From positions 3,038,001 through 3,102,000 of the forward strand of contig NC_013729.1 of NCBI RefSeq assembly GCF_000024345.1: a stretch of DNA of 64,000 nucleotides, in the 5' to 3' direction. The notes beneath the pieces were generated by a model. That model was not told where the DNA came from. It did not search any database and saw only the letters and a program-made list of their open reading frames with translations. The translations under genes and the position numbers were made by a program. Shown piece after piece: positions 41,710 through 50,841 of this stretch; position 1 is the stretch's first letter; each line of letters begins with the position of its first letter. Origin of the DNA: Kribbella flavida DSM 17836 (GTDB lineage: Bacteria > Actinomycetota > Actinomycetes > Propionibacteriales > Kribbellaceae).

Positions 41710-44700
41710 ATGGCGTCCAGCGACAGTTTCGTGCATCTACACGTGCACACCGAGTACTCCATGCTGGACGGCGCCGCGCGGATCGACGAGTTGTTCAAAA
41801 CCGCCCAGGAGATGGGCATGCCGGCGATCGCGACCACCGACCACGGCTACGTGTTCGGGGCGTACGAGTTCTGGAAGACCGCGAAGAAGTACGACGTCAA
41901 GCCGATCATCGGCGTCGAGGCCTACCTGACCCCGCACACGCACCGCAGCGAGCGCAAGCGGGTCAAGTGGGGCGACGCGAACTCGGGCCGCGACGACGTC
42001 TCCGGCTCCGGTGCGTACACGCACATGACGCTGCTGGCGAAGAACACCTCCGGCATGCACAACCTGTTCAAGATGAGCTCGCTGGCCAGCCTGGAGGGCT
42101 ACTACTTCAAGCCCCGGATGGACCGCGAGCTGCTGCAGACCTACGGCCAGGGCCTGATCGCGACGACCGGCTGCCCGTCCGGCGAGGTGCAGACCCGGCT
42201 GCGGCTCGGGCAGTACAAGGAGGCGGTCGAGGCCGCCGCGGAGTTCCGCGACATCTTCGGTGCGGAGAACTACTACTGCGAACTGATGGACCACGGTCTC
42301 GGCATCGAGCGCAACGTCCAGCAGGACCTGCTCAAGCTGGCCCGGGAGCTGGGCCTGCCGCTGGTCGCCACCAACGACCTGCACTACACCAAGCCCGAGG
42401 ACGCGACCGCGCACGCCGCGCTGCTGTGCGTGCAGTCCGGCTCCACGCTGTCCGACCCGAACCGGTTCAAGTTCGACGCGAACGAGTTCTACGTGAAGAC
42501 CGCGGCCGAGATGCGCGAGGTCTGGAAGGACCTGCCCGAGGCCTGCGACAACACGCTGCTGATCGCGGAGCAGTGCGACGTCAGCTTCACCGAGGGCGAG
42601 GGCCGGTTCATGCCGCGCTTCCCCTGCCCCGAGGGCCACAACGAGGAGTCGTGGTTCGTCGCCGAGGTGGAGACCGGCCTGCACCGGCGCTACCCCGACG
42701 GCGTCCCGGACCACGTCCGCAAGCAGGCGGAGTACGAGATCGAGGTGATCACCTCGAAGGGCTACGCCGGCTACTTCCTGGTCGTCGCCGACTTCATCAA
42801 CTGGGCCAAGGAGCACGGCATCCGGGTCGGTCCGGGCCGTGGGTCCGGCGCCGGCTCGATGTGCGCGTACGCGATGCGGATCACCGACCTGGACCCGCTG
42901 CAGCACGGCCTGATCTTCGAGCGCTTCCTCAACCCCGAGCGAATGTCGATGCCCGACTTCGACATCGACTTCGACGACCGCCGCCGCCCCGAGGTGATCC
43001 GCTACGTCACCGAGAAGTACGGCGACGACCGGGTCGCGATGATCGTCACCTACGGCACGATCAAGGCCAAGCAGGCGATCAAGGACGCCGGCCGGGTGCT
43101 GGACTACCCGTTCGCGATGGGCGACCGGATCACCAAGGCGATGCCACCGGCGGTGATGGGCAAGGACGTGCCGCTGTCCGGCATCTTCGACCCCCAGCAC
43201 AAGCGGTACTCCGAGGCCGGCGAGTTCCGCCAGCTGTACGAGTCCGACGCCGACGTGCGCAAGATCGTCGACACCGCCCGCGGCCTGGAGAACCTGAAGC
43301 GCCAGTGGGGTGTGCACGCGGCCGGCGTGATCATGTCCAGCGAGCCGCTGATCGAGCTGATCCCGATCATGCGCCGCGAGCAGGACGGCCAGGTGATCAC
43401 CCAGTTCGACTACCCGAGCTGCGAGACGCTGGGTCTGGTCAAGATGGACTTCCTCGGCCTGCGCAACCTGACGATCATGGACGACGCGGTCAAGAACGTC
43501 GAGGCCAGCCGCGGCATCACGCTGGACCTGGACGAGCTGGCCAAGACGCTCGACGACAAGGCCACCTTCGAGCTGCTCGGCCGTGGTGACACGCTCGGCG
43601 TGTTCCAGTTCGACGGCGGCCCGATGCGGGCCCTGCTGCGGCTGATGAAGCCGGACAACTTCGAGGACATCTCCGCGGTCGGCGCGCTCTACCGGCCCGG
43701 CCCGATGGGTGCGAACAGCCACACCAACTACGCCCTGCGCAAGAACAAGCAGCAGGAGATCAGCTACCCGCACGACGAGCTCGCGGTCGCGCTCGAGCCG
43801 ATCCTGGGCACGACGTACGGCCTGATCGTGTACCAGGAGCAGGTGATGGCGATCGCGCAGCAGCTGGCGGGCTACACGCTCGGCAAGGCGGACCTGCTGC
43901 GCCGCGCGATGGGCAAGAAGAAACGCGAGGTGCTGGACGCGGAGTACGTCGGCTTCTCGGAGGGCATGAAGGCAGGAGGCTTCTCCGACGCCTCGATCAA
44001 GGCGCTGTGGGACGTGCTGGTCCCGTTCTCCGACTACGCGTTCAACAAGGCGCACTCGGCGGCGTACGGGCTGGTCTCGTACTGGACCGCCTACCTGAAG
44101 GCGAACTACCCCGCGGAGTACATGGCCGCTGTCCTGACGTCGGTGAAGGACGACAAGGACAAGATGGCCATCTACCTGAACGAGTGCCGCCGGATGGGCA
44201 TCAAGGTGCTGCCGCCGGACGTGAACGAGTCCGACTCGAACTTCACCCCGGTCGGCACCGACATCCGCTTCGGCCTGTCCGCGATCCGCAACGTCGGCGT
44301 CAACGTGGTCGCCGAGATCGTCGCGGCCCGCGAGGAGAAGGGCCGGTTCACCGACTTCGTCGACTTCATCGACAAGGTGCCGCTGCCGGTCTGCAACAAG
44401 CGGGTGATCGAGTCGCTGGCCAAGGCCGGCTCGTTCGACTCGATGAACCACGCCCGGCGCGCGGTGGTCGCGGTGCACGAGCAGGCGGTGGACGAGGCGA
44501 TCGATCTCAAGCGCAACGAGGCGCACGGCCAGTTCGACCTGTTCAGCATGGGCGACGACGACGCCGAGGACGGCGAGGGCAACCGCCGGCTGACTGTGAC
44601 GGTGCCGGAGATCGAGGAGTGGGACAAGGCGACCAAGCTGGCCCACGAGCGCGACATGCTCGGCCTGTACGTGTCCGACCACCCGCTGTTCGGCGTCGAG

Positions 44701-45258
44701 CACGTGCTCACCAACGGTACCGACTGCACGATCGGTCAGCTGCTCGCCGACGAGGACCGGCCGGACGGCAGCCAGGTCACCATCGGTGGTCTGGTCACCG
44801 CGGTGCAGCGCAAGGTGAACAAGCGCGGCGACATCTACGCGATCGTCACCATCGAGGACCTGGAAGGTTCGATCGAGGTGATGATGTTCTCCTCGGCGTA
44901 CCAGCTGCACGCACACCTGCTGACCAACGACGCGATCATCTTGATGAAGGGCCGGGTCCGGCGCCGCGAGGACCGGCTGGAGCTGAGCGGGTCCGAGGTG
45001 ACCGTGCCGGACCTGACCGAGGGGCTGAGCGGGCCGGTGGTGATCACGATGCCGGTGAACCGCTGCACCCCGCCGGTGGTCGAGCAGCTGCGCGACGTGC
45101 TGCAGTCCCACCCGGGCATGACCGAGGTGCAGCTGCGGCTGCAGGCCAGCCGGAAGACGACGGTGATGCGGATCGGTGACCGGTTCCGGGTCACGCCGAC
45201 GTCGTCGCTGATGGCGGACCTGAAGGCGTTGCTCGGCCCCTCGTGCCTGGCCGGCTGA
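41710..45258 (+). CDS. dnaE: DNA polymerase III subunit alpha
   Basis: A 1182-residue replicative polymerase (C family). The N-terminal PHP domain starts SFVHLHVHTEYSMLDGAAR with His9, His11 and His13, so its metal site seems kept. The palm carries GPGRGSGAGS (about 376-385) and the catalytic PDFDIDFDD motif with Asp416, Asp418 and Asp420. Later are the fingers region AFNKAHSAAYGLVSYWTAYLK (DNA about 44038-44100), the tandem HhH region and an OB fold (VTIGGLVTAVQRK, about 1018-1030). Length and intact PHP ligands point to the main DnaE1 rather than the mutagenic DnaE2. The ATG at 41710 is preferred over 41665 because it follows GGGAGG. Confidence 0.95.
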   Translation: MASSDSFVHLHVHTEYSMLDGAARIDELFKTAQEMGMPAIATTDHGYVFGAYEFWKTAKKYDVKPIIGVEAYLTPHTHRSERKRVKWGDANSGRDDVSGSGAYTHMTLLAKNTSGMHNLFKMSSLASLEGYYFKPRMDRELLQTYGQGLIATTGCPSGEVQTRLRLGQYKEAVEAAAEFRDIFGAENYYCELMDHGLGIERNVQQDLLKLARELGLPLVATNDLHYTKPEDATAHAALLCVQSGSTLSDPNRFKFDANEFYVKTAAEMREVWKDLPEACDNTLLIAEQCDVSFTEGEGRFMPRFPCPEGHNEESWFVAEVETGLHRRYPDGVPDHVRKQAEYEIEVITSKGYAGYFLVVADFINWAKEHGIRVGPGRGSGAGSMCAYAMRITDLDPLQHGLIFERFLNPERMSMPDFDIDFDDRRRPEVIRYVTEKYGDDRVAMIVTYGTIKAKQAIKDAGRVLDYPFAMGDRITKAMPPAVMGKDVPLSGIFDPQHKRYSEAGEFRQLYESDADVRKIVDTARGLENLKRQWGVHAAGVIMSSEPLIELIPIMRREQDGQVITQFDYPSCETLGLVKMDFLGLRNLTIMDDAVKNVEASRGITLDLDELAKTLDDKATFELLGRGDTLGVFQFDGGPMRALLRLMKPDNFEDISAVGALYRPGPMGANSHTNYALRKNKQQEISYPHDELAVALEPILGTTYGLIVYQEQVMAIAQQLAGYTLGKADLLRRAMGKKKREVLDAEYVGFSEGMKAGGFSDASIKALWDVLVPFSDYAFNKAHSAAYGLVSYWTAYLKANYPAEYMAAVLTSVKDDKDKMAIYLNECRRMGIKVLPPDVNESDSNFTPVGTDIRFGLSAIRNVGVNVVAEIVAAREEKGRFTDFVDFIDKVPLPVCNKRVIESLAKAGSFDSMNHARRAVVAVHEQAVDEAIDLKRNEAHGQFDLFSMGDDDAEDGEGNRRLTVTVPEIEEWDKATKLAHERDMLGLYVSDHPLFGVEHVLTNGTDCTIGQLLADEDRPDGSQVTIGGLVTAVQRKVNKRGDIYAIVTIEDLEGSIEVMMFSSAYQLHAHLLTNDAIILMKGRVRRREDRLELSGSEVTVPDLTEGLSGPVVITMPVNRCTPPVVEQLRDVLQSHPGMTEVQLRLQASRKTTVMRIGDRFRVTPTSSLMADLKALLGPSCLAG

Positions 45259-45292
45259 GGCACCGGTGGACGAGCGCGTTGCCCCGGTACGT

Positions 45293-45298
45293 CACACT
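45293..45298 (+). promoter_or_regulatory. -10 element for the DUF2567-like gene
   Basis: CACACT ends exactly 6 nt before the GTG at 45305. Confidence 0.4.
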
Positions 45299-45304
45299 GG
45301 CCCG

Positions 45305-45949
45305 GTGAGTCAGTCACCTCAGCCAGGTCAGGGTCACTACGGGCCGGGGCAGTCCAGCCCGTACGCGCCGCAGCCGTTCGGGGCGTCGTACGGCGCGCCG
45401 CCGGTGCCGGCGCCGAAGCTGCCGTGGAGCCGCGCGATCGCGGTGACGGTGGCGGTGTTCCTGGTCGCCGGGGCGATCGCCGGCTGGGCGTGGCAGCAGT
45501 TCGCGCCGCTCGCGCAGTACACCGTCGACGAGAACGGCGGCGCCCTGGGCGAGCAGCAGATGACGCGGGTGTTCGGGCCGGACGGCATGTACGTGTCGAT
45601 CGGGTTCCTGACCGCGCTGGTGCTCGGCGGCGCGCTGTTCTGGTGGCTGCGTGACTACGGGCCGTGGGCGGTCGGGGTCGTCTCGGTGGGCGCGCTGATC
45701 GGAGCGGCCGTGGCCTGGGGCGTCGGCATGCTGCTCGGGCACGACCCGTTGCAGCCGCGGCTCGAGGCGGCCAAACCCGGCGACCTGCTGGACGCGCCGC
45801 TCGAGCTGCACACCTGGACCCCGTTGGCGGCCTGGCTGGTCGGCGCGGCGCTGGCCGCAGCGATCATCTCCGCGCTCACCTGGCGCGCGGAACCAGTTGC
45901 AACCACATCGGTACCTGCGACGTCAGAATCCTCGGCGCAGGTGAAATAG
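45305..45949 (+). CDS. DUF2567-like membrane protein
   Basis: A 214-residue protein. A Gln/Pro/Tyr-rich cytoplasmic start (about 1-35) is followed by four hydrophobic helices (about 41-60, 95-113, 119-140 and 173-193). The loop after the first helix contains APLAQYTVDENGG and FGPDGMYVSIGFL. This layout fits DUF2567, a membrane family common in actinobacteria. The function is unknown. The start is set by the -10 spacing. Promoter-like TAGCCT at 45947-45952, overlapping the stop, may serve the next gene. Confidence 0.6.
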   Translation: MSQSPQPGQGHYGPGQSSPYAPQPFGASYGAPPVPAPKLPWSRAIAVTVAVFLVAGAIAGWAWQQFAPLAQYTVDENGGALGEQQMTRVFGPDGMYVSIGFLTALVLGGALFWWLRDYGPWAVGVVSVGALIGAAVAWGVGMLLGHDPLQPRLEAAKPGDLLDAPLELHTWTPLAAWLVGAALAAAIISALTWRAEPVATTSVPATSESSAQVK

Positions 45950-45995
45950 CCTGTTCCGGCCCGGTGGCTTCCCACCGGTGACGCGAGGGGGCTAG

Positions 45996-47843
45996 ATGTC
46001 CGACCAGACGAACCCGCCGGTTCACCCGCACCATCCTGGTGCCGCCGGCGGTCCGCAGGGCCCGAACGGGCCGTACTCCGCTCCGCAGGACCCGCGGTTC
46101 GGTCCGCAGCAGCCGGGGACCGGTGCGCAAAGCAACCAGTTCGGTGCTCAGGGCAACCAGGGACCGTGGCAGCAGCCGGCCGGGCAGCCGCCGTACCAGG
46201 GTGGCGGCCAGTACCAGGGCCGGCCGCCGTACCAGGGTGGACCGGCGCAGCAGCCGTACCCGGGGCAGCCGCCGTACCAGAGCCAGACCGGGTACCAGGG
46301 CCAGCACCAGGGGCAGGCGCAGTACGGCGGTCCGCAGGCCGGCGGCGGTCAGCCGCCGTACGGGCCGGGTTTTCCGGCCGCCCAGCAGTGGCAGCCGGAG
46401 CCGCGCAAGAAGCGCGGCAAGCTGATCCCGCTGGTCGCGGTGCTGGCTGTGCTCGCCGTCATCGGCGGCGGTGGCCTGTTCGCGTACGCGCGGCTCAACG
46501 GTGGCGGTGGCCAGCCTGCCGAGGTCCTGCCCGGCACGGCGGTCGCCTACGCCCGAGTCGACCTGAACCCGTCGGCCGGCCAGCGGGTCGCCGCGCTGCG
46601 GTACCTGATGAAGTTCCCGTCGGCCAAGGAGCGGATCGGGCTGACCGGCGAGAACGACGACCTGCGGCAGAAGCTGTTCGAGCTGATCAAGACCGAAGCC
46701 GGCGACGACCTGGCCGACGTCGACTTCGACAAGGACGTCAAGCCGTGGCTCGGCGACCGGGCCGGACTGGCCGCGCTGCCGCCGTCCGGTGACCGCGAGA
46801 AGCCCGACGTCGTGGTCGCGGTCCAGGTGAAGGACGAGGACAAGGCCACGAAGGGCCTGGACAAGCTGTTCGCCAAGGAGACCGACAAGCCGGGGCGGGT
46901 CTTCACCGACGGCTACGTGCTGCTGGGGGACAACCAGGCGATCGTCGACGCGGCGGCCTCCACGGCCAAGGACAGCCCGTTGAGCGAGAACGCGAAGTTC
47001 GACGGCGACATGTCGGCGCTCGGGGAGCAGGGCTTCGCGTCGTTCTGGGCCGACACCGCCGGACTGAGCTTGCTTGCCCAGGACGACCTCACCGAGCAGC
47101 AGCGCAAGGCGATGCCGGCCGGTTCGATGGCGGCGGCGGTCCGGTTCGACGCGCAGTACGTCGAGCTGAAGGGGGTCGTGCGCAGCGACGAGAAGGTCAA
47201 GACCGGGTCGACGGATGCCGGCGAGCTGGTGTCGCAGCTGCCGGACACCACCGCCGGGGCGTTCGCGCTGTCGGGTGGCGCCGAAATGGTCGACACGATG
47301 TGGGCCCAGCTGCAGAAGTCGTCGAGCGAGCTGAACCTCGACGAGCTGACGAAGAACTTCACCGCCGAGTACGGGCTGAAGCTGCCGGACGACCTGAAGC
47401 CGCTGCTGGGCCGTAACCTGGCCGTCGCGATGGACAAGGACGACGAGAGCGGCCCGAAGATCGCGGCCCGGATGGAGTCCGACCCGGCCAAGGCCGAGCA
47501 GGTCGTGGACAAGCTGATGAACCTGGTCCGGACCCGGTCCGCGGTGCGGGTCCCGGTCGAGAAGGCCAAGGACGAGGACACCCTGGTGATCGCGACCGAC
47601 CAGGCCTACGCCGACCAGGTGCTCAAGGGCGGCAACCTCGGCCAGTCCGAGAACTTCAAGCAGGCCGTGCCGGACAGCAAGGGCGCGGTGATGGTCGGCT
47701 TCGTCGACTTCGAGGCGGCCGCGTCGCTGAGCGACGAGATCAGCTCGAACAAGGACGCCTCGGCGCTGCGGTCGGCCGGTGTGACGGCTCGCCAGACCGG
47801 TGAGGGCCAGGCCGAGTTCACTCTGCGGGTGGTTGCGAAGTAA
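45996..47843 (+). CDS. DUF3352 domain protein
   Basis: A 615-residue protein. The first 130 residues are cytoplasmic low-complexity sequence with repeated Q-P-P-Y-Q-G and Y-P-G-Q-P units. One transmembrane helix follows (about 147-165). The remaining 450 residues are the DUF3352 extracytoplasmic domain, beginning VLPGTAVAYARVDLNPSAGQ (about 177-196) and containing paired repeats of charged helices. Its role is unknown. The ATG is preceded by GAGGGGG. Its end overlaps the end of the convergent hydrolase by 26 bp, so no terminator fits between them. Confidence 0.87.
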   Translation: MSDQTNPPVHPHHPGAAGGPQGPNGPYSAPQDPRFGPQQPGTGAQSNQFGAQGNQGPWQQPAGQPPYQGGGQYQGRPPYQGGPAQQPYPGQPPYQSQTGYQGQHQGQAQYGGPQAGGGQPPYGPGFPAAQQWQPEPRKKRGKLIPLVAVLAVLAVIGGGGLFAYARLNGGGGQPAEVLPGTAVAYARVDLNPSAGQRVAALRYLMKFPSAKERIGLTGENDDLRQKLFELIKTEAGDDLADVDFDKDVKPWLGDRAGLAALPPSGDREKPDVVVAVQVKDEDKATKGLDKLFAKETDKPGRVFTDGYVLLGDNQAIVDAAASTAKDSPLSENAKFDGDMSALGEQGFASFWADTAGLSLLAQDDLTEQQRKAMPAGSMAAAVRFDAQYVELKGVVRSDEKVKTGSTDAGELVSQLPDTTAGAFALSGGAEMVDTMWAQLQKSSSELNLDELTKNFTAEYGLKLPDDLKPLLGRNLAVAMDKDDESGPKIAARMESDPAKAEQVVDKLMNLVRTRSAVRVPVEKAKDEDTLVIATDQAYADQVLKGGNLGQSENFKQAVPDSKGAVMVGFVDFEAAASLSDEISSNKDASALRSAGVTARQTGEGQAEFTLRVVAK

Positions 47844-48618
47844 GCACCCGGTCGAAGAAGACCCGGACCGCCGCTGCCAGGCTGTTCGGGTCTTTTCGAT
47901 GGATCCAGTGCCCGGTCGGGCCGACCGTGACCAGCTGGGTCGCCGGCCGCCGGCGGACCATCTCGGCCGCCAGCGGCTCGCTCAGCAGAAAGCTGTTCGC
48001 TGCGCGAAGCAACAGAATTGGCTGTGCGGCGGCCAGCCAGTCGTGCCACCAGTCACCGGCGTTGCCGTGCTGCACCGCCATCATGACGTCCGGGTCGAAG
48101 AGCAGCTGCCACCGGCCGGTCCGCTCGACCACGCTCTCGAGGAAGTAGTCCGGGGCAGGGGTGGCCGCGAAGAAGTCGACCGCGTCGGCCCGGGTCGCGA
48201 AGTGCCGCGGCCAGCTGGTCACGTCGAGCACCGGCCGGTCCAGCGCCGACTCGTCGGTGACCGCGCCGACGTCCTCGACGACCACCGCGCGAACGAGCTC
48301 GGGGCGCCGCGCCGCCAGCTGGTACGCCGTGACGCCGCCGAGCGAGTGCCCCATCACCAGAGCCGGCGCCGGTAACAGCCGCTCGACGAACGCCGCCGCG
48401 TCGGCGACGAAGGCGTCCCGGCCGAAGTCGTCGGCAGGACCGGTCGTCAGCCCGTGACCGCGCAGGTCCGGAGCGATCACCCGGTACGCCGGGGCCAGCC
48501 GACGCGCCACCTGGGCGAACGTGCGACCGCGGCCGAACACGCCGTGCAGCGCGAGAACCGGCGTACCGTCGCCGCCGGCGTCCTCGTAGTGGACCTGTCT
48601 GTTGTCGATGGCAATCAT
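47818..48618 (-). CDS. alpha/beta hydrolase
   Basis: A 266-residue cytoplasmic hydrolase. HGVFGRGRTF (about 25-34) gives the oxyanion hole, APDLRGHGLT follows (about 49-58), the nucleophile elbow is MGHSLGG with Ser92, and a catalytic His sits in GPTGHWIHR near the C-terminus. It resembles haloperoxidase/esterase-like hydrolases; the substrate is unknown. The start at 48618 is 10 nt after the MFS stop, so the gene is the second in an exporter-hydrolase pair. In-frame upstream codons (from 48663) lie within the MFS gene. Confidence 0.88.
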   Translation of the reverse strand: MIAIDNRQVHYEDAGGDGTPVLALHGVFGRGRTFAQVARRLAPAYRVIAPDLRGHGLTTGPADDFGRDAFVADAAAFVERLLPAPALVMGHSLGGVTAYQLAARRPELVRAVVVEDVGAVTDESALDRPVLDVTSWPRHFATRADAVDFFAATPAPDYFLESVVERTGRWQLLFDPDVMMAVQHGNAGDWWHDWLAAAQPILLLRAANSFLLSEPLAAEMVRRRPATQLVTVGPTGHWIHRKDPNSLAAAVRVFFDRVLTSQPPAE

Positions 48619-48628
48619 TGGCACGGCT

Positions 48629-49837
48629 TCAGCTTTCCCGATCCGGGGACCGGGTGGGTACACCCGTCAGGTGCACCTTGCGGCGACCCACGGCGGTGAG
48701 TGTGCTGACGGCGACGACGGCGGCGGCCAGCACCAGGCTGGTCCGCAGCCCGGTCAGAAACTGGCTCCCACCGAGCAGCAGGCCGAAAAGTGCAGCCGCA
48801 GCTCCGCTTCCGGTCTGCCGGCTGGCGTTGAGCAAGCCGGCGCCGAAGCCGGCCCGGCTGCTCGGTACGCCGTCCAGCATCATCGCCGTCATCGCCGGAG
48901 CGACCAGACCCGCGCCGGCGCCGATCGGCAGCAGCCAGCCGATCACGACCCAGAGCGCGATCCGGTCGTCGACCGAGCACAGCCCGAGCAGACCGACCAG
49001 CATCAAGGTCTGACCAAGGACCAGGACCCGGGTGGCGCCGTGGCGGGTGGTCAGCCGGGCGGCCAGCAGGTTCGCCGGGATGATCAGCAGGGTCATCGGG
49101 ACGAACACGAGCCCGCTGGTCCACGCGGACCGGTCGAGCAGTTGCTGCACGAACAACGTGACGACGAAGATCGCGCCGTACGAGGCGAAGTTGACCGTGA
49201 ACCCGGTGACGGCGCTGACCACCACCGCACGGGACCGGAGCTTCGTGCCGGCGCCGGCCGGCCGGCGTACCGGGTGGTCGGCGGGGCGGAGAGCGAGCGC
49301 GGTCACCAGAACGGCGATGCCGAGGACGACGTTGAGCCAAAAGGTGGCCGGCCAGCCGAACGCCGTGGTGATCGCGCCGCCGACGGGAGAGCCGACGACC
49401 AGGGCGACGGCACCTGCGGCCGTCCAGTGCGCGATCGCCCGGGTACGGCGTACCTGGTCCGGGGCGGCGGCGGTCAGCATGGCCAGGCCGGACGGGAGGA
49501 TCGCCGCCGCGGCCGCGCCCTGGACAGCGCGCGCTGCGAGGAGGAGGGCGAGGGTGTCGGCGAGGGCGCAGACGGCCGAGGTGATCACGAACGCGACCAT
49601 GCCGAGCCCGAAGGTGCGGCGGGCGCCGATCCGGTCCGACCAGGCGCCGGCCGGAAGCAGGCACACCGCGAACACGAGGGAGTAGCCGGTCAGTACCCAG
49701 GCGAGGGCCGGACCGGTGCCGAGCTCGCGGCCGACGGAGGGCAGCGCCGTGGTCACCAGCGAGGAGTTGAGGGTGATCAGGAAGAACGAGGAGGCGGCCG
49801 CGCTCAGGGCGAGGACCGGCTGGGTGGATACGCGCAC
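48629..49837 (-). CDS. MFS drug/metabolite exporter
   Basis: A 402-residue major facilitator protein with about 12 hydrophobic helices. The loop 2-3 motif A is GAWSDRIGARRTFGLG (about 66-81) and motif C-like GSPVGGAI lies in helix 5, as in DHA-type exporters. The GTG at 49837 is selected because it begins just before the first helix; there is no strong ribosome site and an ATG at 49888 adds 17 residues of no similarity. It faces the XRE/MmyB regulator across a short 78-bp gap, which makes that protein its likely controller. Confidence 0.85.
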   Translation of the reverse strand: MRVSTQPVLALSAAASSFFLITLNSSLVTTALPSVGRELGTGPALAWVLTGYSLVFAVCLLPAGAWSDRIGARRTFGLGMVAFVITSAVCALADTLALLLAARAVQGAAAAAILPSGLAMLTAAAPDQVRRTRAIAHWTAAGAVALVVGSPVGGAITTAFGWPATFWLNVVLGIAVLVTALALRPADHPVRRPAGAGTKLRSRAVVVSAVTGFTVNFASYGAIFVVTLFVQQLLDRSAWTSGLVFVPMTLLIIPANLLAARLTTRHGATRVLVLGQTLMLVGLLGLCSVDDRIALWVVIGWLLPIGAGAGLVAPAMTAMMLDGVPSSRAGFGAGLLNASRQTGSGAAAALFGLLLGGSQFLTGLRTSLVLAAAVVAVSTLTAVGRRKVHLTGVPTRSPDRES

Positions 49838-49888
49838 ACCTACTACCGTGGGATGCTGCCGGCCGCCGGAAAAGGTTGCCGGGTGCAC

Positions 49889-49901
49889 CTGTCAGGGACA
49901 G
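49889..49901. promoter_or_regulatory. palindrome in the MFS/XRE gap
   Basis: CTGTCAGGGACAG has perfect 5-bp arms around AGG; it sits just upstream of the ribosome site of the XRE gene and could be its operator. Confidence 0.3.
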
Positions 49902-49915
49902 TCAGGAGGTCGCCG

Positions 49916-50752
49916 ATGTCGCGGTACGCCGACCGGGCCCGCGAGCTCGGCGCGTTCCTGCGCGAGCGTCGCAACCGGCTCACGCCCACTCAGGCCGGGC
50001 TCCCGGACGTCCCACGCCGTACGCCGGGGCTGCGCCGCGAGGAGGTCGCGGAGCTGGCCGGGCTCAGCGTCGGCTACTACACCCGGCTGGAACAAGGTCA
50101 CGCCCACCACCCCTCGGCCAGCGTGCTCGACGCGCTGGCTCGGACGTTGCGGCTGACCGAGGACGAGTCCCGCCACCTGAACGCGCTGACAGATCCGACG
50201 GTCACCAGCGCCGCCGCCGAGCAGCGCATCTCCCGGTCCGCGTCGCGCTTGCTGGACCTCTTCGCACCGCCCACCGCCGTTGTCGTTCTCGGCCGGACCG
50301 GCGACGTGCTCGGGTGGAACCGCTCGGCGACGCTGCTCTTCCCGGGCCGGCTGCCGCCGCCGGGGGAGCGGCCGGGCCCCAGCGCCAACAACGCCCGCTA
50401 CATCTTCACCGACCCGTCCGCTCGGGACCTGTTCGCCGACTGGCCGGAGGTCGCCGACGACGCCGTCGCCCACCTCCGCTCCGCCGCCGGCCACCTCGTC
50501 GACGATCCCACCGTCCGCACCCTCGTCGAGGAACTCACCGCCGCCAGCCCCGACTTCGCCGCCCGCTGGTCCCGCCGCGACGTGCGCGAACGCGTCACCG
50601 GCGACAAGAACCTGAACCACCCCACCCTCGGCCCGCTCACCATCGGCTACGACGTCACCGCACTGCTCGACGCACCCAACCAGTGGCTGATCGTCTACTC
50701 CTTCCCACCCGCCGCCGCCGACCACATGCGCCACCTCCTCACCGACGCCTGA
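49916..50752 (+). CDS. XRE-family regulator with MmyB-type ligand domain
   Basis: A 278-residue protein. The N-terminal helix-turn-helix (about 3-75) contains RTPGLRREEVAELAGLSVGYYTRLEQG, the form typical of this group. The C-terminal half (about 105-270) fits the MmyB-like ligand-binding domain: VLGRTGDVLGWNRSATLLF, NNARYIFTDPSARDLFADWPEVADDAV and HPTLGPLTIGYDVTALLDAPNQWLIVYS (spread over the region). The ATG at 49916 is fixed by AGGAGGT six bases upstream. Divergent pairing with an MFS exporter is common for this family. The ligand is unknown. Confidence 0.9.
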   Translation: MSRYADRARELGAFLRERRNRLTPTQAGLPDVPRRTPGLRREEVAELAGLSVGYYTRLEQGHAHHPSASVLDALARTLRLTEDESRHLNALTDPTVTSAAAEQRISRSASRLLDLFAPPTAVVVLGRTGDVLGWNRSATLLFPGRLPPPGERPGPSANNARYIFTDPSARDLFADWPEVADDAVAHLRSAAGHLVDDPTVRTLVEELTAASPDFAARWSRRDVRERVTGDKNLNHPTLGPLTIGYDVTALLDAPNQWLIVYSFPPAAADHMRHLLTDA

Positions 50753-50809
50753 CCCCAGGCGGAAATTTCCTCGCGGGCGATGTCGAAAGCGCCGGGCCGG
50801 CTTCTACCT

Positions 50810-50841
50810 CCGGAAGTACAGCAACCCGAAAGGACTTCCGG
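50810..50841 (+). promoter_or_regulatory. hairpin over the translation start of the VOC gene
   Basis: CCGGAAGT (50810-50817) and ACTTCCGG (50834-50841) are perfect arms; the second ends on the base before the ATG. The purine-rich AAAGGA ribosome site sits in and next to the loop. TACCTC (50805-50810) could be the -10. A separate 10-bp palindrome GGAAATTTCC lies at 50761-50770. Confidence 0.4.

Noticed and set aside
41737..45111. Long antisense frame opposite dnaE
   Set aside because: Same shadow effect; its residues are mainly Arg, Asp, Val and Leu with no domain.
48668..49891. GTGCAC-centred 10-bp motif present near both ends of the MFS gene in inverted orientation
   Set aside because: One copy is inside coding sequence and the motif is short; chance is a sufficient explanation.
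48602..49915. N-terminal extension of the XRE regulator over the MFS gene
   Set aside because: AGGAGGT before the ATG at 49916 and the standard HTH start place the gene there; the extension is antisense to MFS codons.
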